A DNA stretch of 64,000 bases from Fasciola hepatica (lineage: Eukaryota; Platyhelminthes; Trematoda; Plagiorchiida; Fasciolidae), in NCBI GenBank assembly GCA_948099385.1, contig CANUEZ040000062.1, positions 5,635,501 through 5,699,500 on the forward strand, in the 5' to 3' direction. A model generated the notes under the pieces. It searched no databases, was not told the DNA's origin, and saw only the letters and a list, made by a program, of their open reading frames with translations. Position numbers and translations under genes: made by a program. Positions 43,359 to 54,665 of the stretch are shown here, piece by piece (positions within the stretch are counted from its first letter, which is position 1; each line of letters opens with the position of its first letter).

Positions 43359-46270
43359 ACGAGAACTCTTCTAGATGCAGGTGACCAGTGCATTAACATG
43401 AGACTACGGAATTGACGTAGCTTTTCTTTCCGAAGTACGCCGGCAGCTAACATATTCAATTCCTCCAAACGGACACATCCTACTGGCTGTACCACAGTGG
43501 GCCAGTAGACAATAATGGGCTTATTGAGTTGCGATCACAATAAACAGTCGAGCATACAACGCCTTGATCTCTGAGGAAGTAGTTTCTCCAAGAATTGCCG
43601 TGGCACGGTTCAGGAGTACTCCGTTCAGCGTGGCTGTGGTTGTAGTCTACGCCCAAACGCTACATGCTGAGCAAACCACTAAAGATGCCTTCTATAGTGA
43701 ACTTCAGAATCCAGTCAACTGGGTCCTCAGGCGAGATATTCTGCTAATTGCAGGGGATTGGAACGCCCACACGGGACCAGCAGAGTATACCCAACATGTA
43801 CTGAGGAAGTTTCGCCTCGGCGTGCGATGCGAGAATGGCGACCGCTTGAATACGTTTGCAGACCTCAATTGACTGGTCGTTACCAATACCCACTTCCAGC
43901 ATCCAAAAAGACACGTGCTGATCTGGTATTCCAACGACGGAAGGATGGCGCGCCGAATCGACTACGACTTGGCGCTTTCTCGTTGGGCACCGTCGGTCGA
44001 GAACTGTCGAGCCTACCGGGGCGGCGTAATGCGAAACGCCAATGTCACGGACCACACGCTGATACGCGCTCGCCTCAAGCATTATCTTTCAGTACGACTA
44101 AAAATCGTCCTCACTGCAGAGTAGATAAAACTGTTAAAAGTAAGGGACAATGTTTGAGCCTTGTCGAACATGACTTCATCCAGACTAGCTGCGATCGACG
44201 AGGATGGTATTGCAGATGGGTTATGGATGGGGCTAAACTTATCTATCACCAGCCCTTCCCTTAAACAGCTAGACAAGGCAAAGTGGCATTGGAAAGACCG
44301 GATCTCTGCGGAAAGTCTCAACCGCTACTCTAAGACTAGTGGTGCGAGAATCCATAACTCAGCTGATTACCATAACCTTCGCCCTGAAGTTATACGCTCA
44401 GCAAGGGGCGACCGTAAACGATACTGGTCTGAAATTGCAGGTCGGATGGAAGCAATAGCCGCTTTTGGAGACTTCGAGAAGCTTTTCTGATTCAGACGCT
44501 CCTCTTCGGAGAAGGCGCAACCTCCTCCTCACATACTACCCGACGGTAGTGGCCACTTCATCGTGCTGCAACCAGAGGCTCCAGTGATGGATCGAACACT
44601 TGTCATCTGCTAAACCGCCCTTCTATCCAATCCATTTGCGTAACGGCACCAAGTGACATTGAGCAATACGCGATCAACCTGGAGCTTACCAACGCATCGG
44701 AAATCATCGCCGCCGTTCAGACAATGAAAAACAAAGTCTCATGGAGAGTATGGCATCCCATCCGAGATCTTCGAATCCTATTGGACCCACTAAGCACGGT
44801 CTTCTGTTGTATCTGAGCCACCCAAAGACTGGTCAACCTCGATCCTATTCTCTGTACCAGTAAAGGGGCGCCAAGACTGTTTACACGAACTACAGGAGTA
44901 TCGGCTTCATCGATGCAGAGGATGAGCTTTGTGCGACCATGCTACTAAATCGCGTTGTTACAGTTCGGGACGCGCGAACACGCTCCAACCAGTGTGGTTT
45001 TCGATTAGGAAGAGACTGTATTGACCAGATTTTCACGCTACACCGCTATAAATTTGAACAACAGCGTGCTTTATTGAATTTCGGATAGCACACGACTCTA
45101 TCGACAGACGGTTACTCTGGAGCGCACTGCGAAGCGACGGAATGCCCAAGAAGTAGATCCGATTGATAAGATCATACAGCTCGGCAACACATAGGTGCGT
45201 CCGCGCCTACGGCGAAGAGTCTTCTGAGTTCCCAGTCGACTCCGGTGTCCGCCAAGGATGCCCTCTATCGCCAGTCCTATTTAACTACATTGACTGGATA
45301 TTGCATCGCGTCCTCAACAACTTTCGAGGAATACAACTTGGTCACGTCTCTTAGGTTGCAAACCTCGAATTCGTCGACGAAACTGTCATTCTGGAAGAGG
45401 ATCAGGGAATTATGCATCCGGTTTCTGACTGCAGTGTATGTGAAGCTTACGCTGTTGGTCTGGAGATAAACATTATAAAAACGCAATTCTTCACGACTTC
45501 GCAAGGCTTAAAATACTCTGTACGCGTAAATGACGAAAATCTGGAACAGATGCACTACTTCAAGTACCTAGGTTCTACTATCCAGTCAAACGGTCAGGTC
45601 AGGGACCAGGTTAAGCTTCGTGTACACTGCGCAAGGAGAGCGCTGCTACAACTTTGAAAATCATTGTGGTCTCGCAGCGAACTAGGCCTCCACACCAAGC
45701 TGCGTATATACCGAGCTGCCGTCCGCACAGTTCTTACGTACGCGTGCGAAACTTGGCCGTTGAGAGTTGACGGCACAAAAAGGCCGCAAAGCTCTGACCA
45801 CTGGTGCCTCCGCTACCTGGCCAAATTCAAGTAGTATGATCGCGTCACAAACTTCGCTACGCGTCGACACTGCGCGAATACAGAACGACTTTCTTCTTTC
45901 CTCCGACGACGTCACCTACGGTAGTTTGGCCACGTCCTTTGCCGACCCGAAACGGGACTTACGAAGAGGAGCTTAATAACGTCACTCTTCTCAGACTGGA
46001 AATGTCGCCTTGGTGGCAAACTGAAGACATGCGTGCGAGGGTATGGTTTGGCATCGTTCGAGACGGTTTAGTCTCACTGGCAGACAGTGCGTCAGCACCG
46101 GCGCCTACCGAGCCCATAAACTCACGAACGACAGGACAGCCGGTCGATGGCCTCAATCGATAAACGAGAGACGCATCCTGCCAGCGGCATTTAAGCCTCA
46201 AGGCGTGGTCGCCCACACCAGTCGGACCAATGCGCTGTGTAACGAGCGGGTACATGGACTGACTACCTAT
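43359..46270 (+). mobile_element. RTE-like endonuclease-RT element, main part
   Basis: The endonuclease continues from the Gypsy junction: ALISEEVVSPRIAVARF, VVVVYAQTLHAEQTTKD, LLIAGDWNAHTGPAEY, GDRLNTFADLN, YDLALSRWAPSVENC and VTDHTLIRARLKHYL. The connector ORF is 44161-44490. RT pieces follow: HAPTSVVFD-type start, SGVRQGCPLSPVLFN, then VANLEFVDETVIL (catalytic YADD reads FVDE), MHYFKYLGSTIQSNGQVRDQ, VRTVLTYACETWPLRVDG and a C-terminal block to about 46250. Many stops are present. The first endonuclease codons lie before the Gypsy insertion, at 39370-39383. Confidence 0.75.
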
Positions 46271-47822
46271 ATATTCTGTTTTTTGTAAACAAAACGAGAC
46301 TGCAGGCAGAACTGAGTTCTCACTAGAGTTAGTGAGACGGTTTAAAACAACGGGTTAGCATTATTAGGGCGGATATGGATCGCCTTGACCTCCAATTGGT
46401 CTCCGGAGTATGCGACTGGTGCAACAGTTGGATTTTACGATGTACAGACCTTGCCGCAGACTGCAATACGTGGACAGCTACCATCAGAGACACCCAAGAA
46501 GCCAACTTATCTTCCGGAAGGAGAGAGTCGCATAAAAGTAAAAAGTAAAAGTTAGAAGTATACCGATTTGACTTCGACCGAGCAACTCTGCTTGAAAACG
46601 TCCTCTCTTTTAGGAAATCCGCAATCCAGTCAAGCACTGGACTCTGGAGACCAAATTTTCCAGGTTTTTCCAGCAGTCGGTCATGAGGTACCTTATCAAA
46701 AACCTTGCTGAAATCAAAGAAGACTACAATTGTGCTGTAGCCACCCTTCATAGCCCCTGCTCGCGCGCCAACATCAGGTTTGAGACACACGACCTCTTTG
46801 GACGGAAGGCATGCTGGGCGGGGCACAGATACATGCATGACTTAAAGTGATCCCGGATTCACACCGAAAACAGTCGTTCCGCCACCCCTCAAACAATGCA
46901 GGTTAGGCTCACCGAACGATAGCTGACAGGTACCCTCCGTGAACTCTCTTGGTACAGTGTACATACAACCGCAGTCTTCCATTCACTCGGTATAATTTCC
47001 GTGCGTAGCGTCAGACTGAAAAGATCGGGCAAAGATTATGTGAGTTTGCTGGCCAGTGCATGCGATACTGCCGGATGAATATTATCTGGTCCGGCTCACT
47101 GGTGAACTTCTAGCTTCCTCAGTTCCTTGGTGACCTCGTTTGGATGGAAGGGTCGAAACACGAGGGTAACATCTATGTGAGGCAGTGACGACGATGGAGA
47201 TGACTCCGTCGCATATACACATGAGCAGTGGCACGCGAGGACCTTTGGTTTCTGTATGTATCTCAGCAAGTGTTTCCCGTTCAACTAAGGGTGGTGCAGC
47301 TGTGTTTAATCAGGCTCTACGTCTCAAATATGAATAAAGCTGTTGGGCTGCAGTAAGAGTCCTCAGCAAGCATACTTCCAAAGCACGTTTTTTTATCCGT
47401 TTCCTTGTAAAAACGCGTTTCGGATGGCTTTGAACCTCCCGTGTTCGTCCCCGGTTTTCCAATAGCATTGCCATGCACGGTTCTTACTGCGGAGAGCAAG
47501 CCGGAGCTTACAATCAAACCACGGAGGACCCTTACTATGCCTTCGGGAAAGCACGGGAGGCGCAAACGTAAGTATGAGTTCAATGATCCCTTTCGATATT
47601 ATGGACCAGGAGGATTCCACACTAACTGGAGCTGCAGTCCACACCGCTGATGATGCTGCTCTTTGAATTTCTTCAATATTTATACGCCAAACGCTGCGTC
47701 CCGGATTTGGTTCACCAAAATTGAGTACATCATTTTTGACCTGAAGTTGGAAAAAAATTGACTTTCAGTTCAGCCACAGTGGGGCCCTGCCGCCTACCAG
47801 GCTGGAGCAAGATCGGCATCAA

Positions 47823-48076
47823 AAACAGTTAGTTAGAGAGGCTGGCGGATACGGCTCGAAATCGGAGTTAGTGGTGTCAATGCGGCACGGAATGCTGTGT
47901 TGACCCCCCATTCTTCCCCTTCCGTATGTAAAACCACGAAATATACGAAAATAAATAAAATACTGTGGGAAAACTTGCAACAAAAAACCTTTCAAACTTT
48001 TCTATCCTTTTCCTTTGCGCACAGTTCCCCTACTATACCATGGCCTCTTTGGTACGTTGTCTGTACCAAATCCCTG

Positions 48077-48124
<48 letters not shown>
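47823..48124. mobile_element. About 300-bp (TA)n-tipped insertion in CR1 endonuclease
   Basis: CR1 endonuclease coding sequence is interrupted between the IEEI codons (from 48125) and the next endonuclease block (from about 47822). The inserted 300 bp ends in (TA)n (48078-48124). It contains GGCGGATACGGCTCGAAATC, loosely B-box-like, and CATGGTATAGTAGGGGA (minus sense), also seen beside the 34645 tract. It looks like a small non-autonomous element. Confidence 0.6.
48078..48124. repeat. (TA)n microsatellite
   Basis: About 23 TA units, at the end of the insertion in the CR1 endonuclease. Confidence 0.95.
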
Positions 48125-48127
<3 letters not shown>

Positions 48128-49043
48128 TTCCTCAATGTCTCGTTGTCTCGGAGATAGTACAAGATCCAGGATGGACGACTGAGAAAGCTGAAGCCACGTC
48201 GACTCTCTTACGTACTGGTATAAAGTCAAGTTCTCAAGGACATAAGAGAAGGCAACTGTGAATGAATCTGCTGGCGGACCGTAGCAGCCCTCGTTCAGAT
48301 CGATATGCGGCACATGGAAATCGCCAAGGATAACGCAGTGATCGCCGTGGCCCCACCACCGGAGTTCATCAAGGATAATCACGGAGCCTATGTCCGGCGA
48401 TTCGTACACAAGTCCCACTGTTAAATTTCCACTGGATGCTATTCGAACCCTGCACCACAAGATTTCCTAGAACCCCTCAGGATCGGCAAAAACGTGTAGC
48501 TGGTAGGCATGTGCGTCAGACTGAATATAGAGGGCAACGCGTTGCCGCATTGCCTCTCCTGGCCCCTATCCACCCGGGAGGTTGTGTATCTGGGTAGTGA
48601 CACTTTGGAATCAGTAACGCCACTGTTCAACGAAGTTTCTGCTAGGGCACCGAGGGTGGGTGGGTTTGGAGCCACCAGTGACTGTAAATTATCTCGTTTG
48701 TTTAATGGGCTACAAACGTTGGACAACAGCATGGTCGTGTTGTTTAAATTGTCGTACACCTGCCAGTTTCGTTTTACATGAGCAGTTCTCCTTTTACATT
48801 TCTGCTGATGTACTCCAATTATTAGGCGAGTAAAGCGTTCCTCATTCTGACTGCGCTTTTGGAATCATACTATTTTAGCCGATTCTGATGCTAATATTCG
48901 TTTTAATTAACTCGTCTAATAAATCATGGACCGCTACGTTCGTCCTGACAAACATCATGATGTGTTCATTACAGCGTGCTGCCGCAGGATGACTCGCCGG
49001 TGTGGCGCAGTCCACATCAGGTTCAGTCCAATTGCCTTGAAGT

Positions 49044-49073
49044 CAGTTCAGTTCAGTTCAGTTCAGTTCAGTT
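49044..49073. repeat. (GTTCA)n pentanucleotide tail
   Basis: Six GTTCA units. They fall just after the 3' UTR of the minus-strand CR1-like element, where CR1 elements carry short tandem repeats. Confidence 0.7.
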
Positions 49074-50440
49074 TGCACAGGACTTAGTGTGGCTAGAGCC
49101 AATCGTGTGTCCAGATGGTTGTGTTGTCGGCGCGTTTCCGTTGCTCCCAACACTGCGTGATTTTCTTTTTCTGAAAGGCAGAAATTTTGTGCAGTATCAG
49201 CCCTGGCAGAGTAAGGTGGAAACAATAAGTAAATTGCATCTGACCCTAAAAGCTGAATAACATAACTCGGGGTATACTTCCACCCAACATAGTTCTACTG
49301 CTTTCTTAAAAGCCTTCACTGATGTGGTATTTATGACCTGTTCCGGGAACTTATTCCAATAGGGTACCACTCTATTTGAGAAGTACTTCGCCCTAATTTG
49401 GAGCCTCGAATGCTTCCTTTGTAATCTAAGGCTATGCCCCCTTGTGCCTCGCTCGGGGATCAGAGAAAAAAGTTTTCTCGACTTACTCCTGACAGTCCTT
49501 TCATTACCTTGAAGGTTTCTATCAAATCCCCGCGAATGCGCCGTCTTTCCATCGAGAATAGGTCTAGGGCACGGAGACGCTCTGTTTAGTTAAACCCCCT
49601 TTGCCCAGTCACCATTCTAATGGCTAGCCCTTGCACTTTCTCCAGACAATCGATATCTTTCTGGTAGTACGGTTCCCAGGCCTGCACGCAGTACTCCATA
49701 TGCGGCCTACCTATGGCCTGATATATCGGAACGAATATGTCCGGAAATCTACACGACATAATGGATCTAACTCGAAAGAGTTCTCTCCTGGCCGTATTGG
49801 CTGCTGAGGTGCACTGCTTTGACGGTTTAAAGCTGTTGTCCATTATAACGCCCAAGTCTTTGACCTGCGAGACCACTTGCAACGAACCCACACTATTCCC
49901 ACTAGCCCCTTTATTTGTGGTCAAGCATTGACACTTGGTGAGGTTTAGTGGAAGGTCCCATTTGCGTGCCTAGTTTTGTACTGCTAACACGTCAAGTTCT
50001 ATATCTACTCCAGCTATCTTGACGTCATCGGCAAACATAAAGGTGGGGTTTGTAAGCCCACGTGCTAGGTCGTTGATGAAGATGAGGAAGAGCAGAGGGC
50101 CGAGCACCGAGCCCTGTGGCACCCCACTTGTTACACCTTCCGGTTTTGAAACATGACTCCCCACCTTAACACTAAAGGTTCGCCCTGCTAAGAAACTACT
50201 TATCCATTGTCTTGCCTTTCCAACAATTCCCATGGACTGCAGTTTGACGTCCAGAAATCTGTGGTTCACGGAATCAAATGCCTTGCTGAAGTCCAAGTAA
50301 CAGACCGCAATCGATTGCCCTTCGTCCAGACGCTTGGTTACCTCATCGAGGAACAGCAGGAGAGATTCGTCAGACAGGATCGCCCTGCCACAAACCCATG
50401 CTGAGCATTTGATATGAGGTTGTGTTGAACCAAATGCCTA
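49044..50440 (-). mobile_element. CR1-like retrotransposon fragment, RT to 3' end
   Basis: Minus-strand frames carry LISNAQHGFVAGRSCLTNL, MDFSKAFDSVNHRFL, GVTSGVPQGSVLGPLLFLIF and FMFADDVKIAG (catalytic FADD intact), then KDLGVIMDNSFKPSKQC, YQAIGRPHMEYCVQAW and CLEKVQGLAIRMVTG. After 49590 the C-terminal WNKFPE-like block (FWNKFPEQ, near 49340) is followed by a 3' UTR and six (GTTCA) units at 49044-49073, probably its 3' tail. The 5' half is missing. Confidence 0.75.
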
Positions 50441-50555
50441 GAGTCTTGAAGTACTACACGGGTTCGAGGCTTTGAGCCCAATTGTCCCGGTTCTTGAGGA
50501 AATCTTTGATCTTCTGTTGGATTCATCGAGCTGAAACTGGAGTAAAAAGAAGCGG

Positions 50556-50566
50556 GGGGGGGGGGT
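50556..50566. repeat. Poly-G run
   Basis: A run of 11 G, the longest homopolymer G tract here. It may be prone to sequencing error. Confidence 0.8.
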
Positions 50567-50689
50567 GGCAGCGAAAACAAGATACACATAACATCTTGCA
50601 GTGTCACACTGTGGACAGTGCCTTGTGCTGAGTGAGGGTGCGACTTTCATGAACATATATGCGATAAAAGACATTTATTTCGTTTGTTT

Positions 50690-53600
50690 TTTTGACAAGG
50701 AATTATTGGGAGAGACCCAGGTAGAGGTCTAGCTTTTTCTTGAAGATAGTTTTGTTCTGTGAGAGAACAATATCTTCCGGAAGTGCATTCCACAGAGTAA
50801 TAACCGTATAGCTAAAAAAGTTAATCCTTAGTGAAGTGCGTGGCCTCGGTTTCAAAACTTTTCTGCTGTGACCACGGAGAGAAGAGGCTGGACAGACGGA
50901 GAAGAAGCAATCGCTTTGACCTGTTTCAAAAAGATGGAACGTCAAAACAGATCACCTCTTACGCGCCTTAAGTCAAGGGGATAGATATTGAGGAGTGAGA
51001 GGCGGACGGAATAATGTAGATGGGATAGACCCCTTACTGACTTGGTGGAGGCCCGCTAAACTCTTTCTAGGATCTCACAGTCTCGGACAAGACCAGAGTG
51101 CACTATCTGACTACCGTACTCCAGCTGAGTTCGAATATGCGTGCCGAAAATTATGGGGACATCATCCCTAGATATGCGTGGGAAGGACCTTCGAATCATG
51201 TTTAGGACTCGAAAGGCAGACTTGCTCGCAAGTTGGTGATGATGAGAGAAGGATAAGTTACAATCTAACCAGAAACCGAGCACCTTGTGTCGGTCAACCC
51301 TTGGCAGTGTGGTTGCTCCGTTAATGGTAAACGTGTGACCAGTCTCTCTGTCGAAAGACACGCTCACGCATTTGTCATCATTAACTAGGAGGTTCCAATC
51401 CTCGGACCAGCGTTTCGTTTCATAAACTGCAATTAGCAGGTCTTCAACGCTTGAACTCCAGAGGGTTACATCATCTGCGTACATGGCAATGTTCGCAGGA
51501 AGGGCTGTCGGAAGATCGTTTATATAGATCAGGAGAAGAAGAGGACCTAAGACCGACCCTTGAGGGACCCCAGTTGTTACTGGGGTGGGTACAGACCAAA
51601 TGTTCCCGACTTTAACCACAAGGGTGCGGTCGGTAAGGAAAATGCGTAGGATGGCCAACATGGAGCCTATGATCCCGTATGTCTGCAGCTTATAAAGAAG
51701 AGGGGCATGGAGGACCTTATCAAAGGCCTTAGCAAAATTGATGAATACAGCGTGTGAGAGCTGGCCATCATCATAGGCTTTCGTTAGACTATCCATGACA
51801 GTAAGCATATTGGTGATGCATGATCTGCCAGGAAGAAACCTATGTTGGGACCGGGAGAGGATCTAATTCCTATGAAGATGGGAAAGAACCTCACGCTTAA
51901 GAATTCCCTTAAAATGTTGCTGGGGATGCTAGTGAGGCTTATGGGTTTGTAACTAGAAGCAAGGTGTCTACTACCCTTCTTATAGATGGGTGCGATCACT
52001 GCTTTTTTCCAGCTACTGGGGAAAGCTCCATCGTCAGCTTATCGCTGAAAAAGCGAGGTATAAGGAGCAGCTAATGTATCCGCGGCTTCCCTGAGAATAC
52101 GGGGGTGGATTAGGTCAGGACCCGTAGAACAATATTGGTTGAGCCGTCGGAAACCTTGAGCGACTGCACCAATGGGAATAGTGACGCGGTTAAGGGTGGT
52201 GGGCAGAGATAACGGGTGCATGGTAGGGTGGGATGATATGGGTATGGAGCTAAAATTTGTACGGAAGTAGGAGCTGAATGCCTGGGCTACTTGGCTAGGG
52301 GAAGTGATTGGAGATCCGGCACTATCTTTGAGAGCTAATGGCGTCGGAGCTGTAACCCTAAGACGGCGCATGTACTGAAAGAAAAATGCCTCATTGGTCC
52401 GTGCTCGATCAAGTACAGATCATTGGACTGCATTTTGATAGGACCTAATCTTGTCTTTGCATATGTTCCGTATGATCCTGAAGTCTTCTGCATCACGGAC
52501 AAGGCCTGTGGCTTTATATCTAGCAAAGAGGCGTGCGCGTTCGTCTAGAATGCGCCTCATGGGGCGAGGGAGGGTTTGCTTAGCGGTCTGTGGGCGACGA
52601 ATTCTGGGGACAAATAGCCTATCACCTAAGGAGATTAACCCTCTGAGATTCTCTGCCATTTCATCCGCAGAGTTACCTGGGTTAGTTGAATTTAGCTGGG
52701 TGCGAAAAGATGCACAGACTTGGTCAAAATTGGTCCTTTTGAAGGATCTCAAAATTTCGGTTTCTGAGGGAAGAGGAGGCCGTTTCACGATATAATCGAA
52801 TCCAATGAGAATGTGATCACTTTTGCCGAGGGGCGGCAAGTAATGCACTACATCTATTAGGAACCGATCATTGGTGATGACCAGGTCTAGTAGGGACGGG
52901 GCGTAGCCTGTGCGATATCTAGTCGGATCTCTTACGTCCTGCATCCATGAGTTTTTCAGTACGAGATCAAGGAGCGGTTTACCAAAAGTGATATCCGGGG
53001 CATCAGCTCTTTGCCAGTTTGTACTGGGAGACTTGAAGTCACCAGTGACTAACAGATGGGTGAAGTCCGTGTAGCTTTTCAGGGAGCCCAATTAGTCGGT
53101 GAGACCTAGGCTATCAGTTGAGTCGCATGCGGGAGGACGATAGACTACACCAGCAGTAGGGTGTCTGTCCTAGAGAGGGTAAACACAGCCCACAAACAAT
53201 CAGTACATGAAAAGGTAGGGGTTGTCAGTAAAGTGGGAGGAGGGATCGAATTATCGTAGTATATGATGACCCCGCCGGCACGACCTCTACTGGAGTCCTG
53301 CCTCACTGTGAAGTATCCCGGAATGGATATTTCGGCATCAAGTATGTCAGGAGTGAGCCAGGTTTCTGTGAGGGCTATGATCTGAGGCTCCTTATCCACT
53401 GCAAGCTGCCGAAGCTCCGGGATCTTATTCAGCACACTGAGGCAGTTGCTTTAAAAACACTTGAGCACATGCTCAGGAGTTGTTGCAGAATCGCCAGAGG
53501 CAGCTGGTTTTGGGTTGGAGGAGTGGGAAAGAGGGGGATTTGGGGATGGAAAAGAGGTCCTGGGAGAGTCGGGGGCTGAAGATATTGGGGGGTTAGAGGG

Positions 53601-54665
53601 TAAGCAGACTGCTGGGGGGACCGGTAGGTTTTGATGTCTAGTAACCTGGAGGGTATCAACCAGGCGGACGGTCTAAATCCTTGTGTCTCCGAAAAGGGTG
53701 GGCTGCTTTTTGTGGTTTGCCCTTCTGCGCACTGGGTGATGCCCTGTTATGAGTTTTCTTGTTGGTGAGCTTGTTTTTCATGACAGCACCAGATGTATTT
53801 TCTGGTGCATTAACCTCCTCATTACTTCTTTCAGTGGAAACAAGTTGCAGGTTCATGTCTGGGCTCAAGGATAAGTGAGTCTCGTCCGTTGAAATAGTCT
53901 TATTGGCTATGTTGGGGCCTGGGATACTTTTCGTAGGCGATAGATGTTCAGTGGCACTGGGCCTACCACTGGGAGTACTTTCGGCGACGGGAAATGGTGT
54001 CAGTAGCAAAGCGACGGATGGTGGGCATGCAGCTCGGTCCTCAAGGCGAGTCACCTGGACAACTGGCAGCACTCTGAGCTTAGGTCCGGCTTTTGTGGAA
54101 CTTCTGGCTTAGCCTTCTCACTGCGGAGCCTCAGTTGAAGTGGCTTATCAATGGATACGCCCTTGAGCCCTTTAATTTTCTCATTGAGCCTTGCGGCCGA
54201 GGAAACAATTCGTTCGGCTGCATCTGTGGAGCCCGTTTCAATGAGAATACCGTGAACCCGGTTGGTGCGTTTGGTTACTAACCAAGTGGACCGACCTTTA
54301 AGTGGGAAAGGGAGCTTAAGGCGAGTAAACACCTGGGCGTAGGTGTCATGAGGGTGATCCGAACTGAGGAAGCGGCCCCAAAGGATGACTCGCTTGGAGC
54401 AACTCTCGGTGTCTTGTAAAATCTTGGCGGCGTCAAGAGTTTGCTGCTAAGAAACTCTACACACATGATCGGCTGCCTGGGACACCGGGAGGGATTTGAT
54501 TACCAAACTCCTCAGGCTGGTCAGCTCATCCATAAGGGTGCAGACGGTGGCCCTTAGCTTGGCTATCTCTGCAGCCTGACTTCGGACTGCACCTTTTAGT
54601 GCATCCGTTGCCAGCGCATTATGAAGGACCGTTTCGTCCGGATTGAGGAGTGAGGCATTGGCCAT
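50690..54665 (-). mobile_element. CR1-like retrotransposon, near full-length with ORF1 and ORF2
   Basis: ORF1 starts at 54665 (MANASLLNPDETVL) with a coiled-coil stretch (AAEIAKLRATVCTLMDELTS), then an RRM-like segment (KGRSTWLVTKRTNRVHGILI, then SSAARLNEKIKGLKGV) and a basic tail near 53700. ORF2: endonuclease 53435-53145 (NKIPELRQLAVDKEPQIIAL, ETWLTPDI, GGVIIYY) and 53091-52420 (LLVTGDFKSPSTNW, LLDLVITNDRF, GKSDHILIGFD); RT 52371-51056 (GPDLIHPRIL, NFAKAFDKVLHAPLL, GVPQGSVLGPLLLLIYIND, MYADDVTLWS); C terminus 50945-50703 (NFFSYTVITLWNALPEDIV). There are about six frame breaks or stops. The catalytic YADD is intact. Confidence 0.8.

Larger units (their letters stand above)
46330..48765 (-). 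mobile_element. CR1-like retrotransposon with inserted (TA)n element
   Basis: On the minus strand the endonuclease starts at 48759 (SNVCSPLNKRDNLQSLVAPN, ALAETSLNSG) and continues GLVYESPDIGS, CVILGDFHVPHIDLN and SSILDLVLSPRQRDIEEI to 48125. After an insertion it resumes at about 47822 with a TVAELKVNF block, SVWRINIEEIQRAAS, FAPPVLSRRHSKGPPWFDCK and LRSKNRAWQCYW. RT signals are HQ-AGPDNIHPAV, WKTAVVCTLYQ, then VVFFDFSKVFDKVPHDRLL and VLDWIADFLKERTFS near 46600-46750. The YADD region is unreadable. It is a broken copy. Confidence 0.75.
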
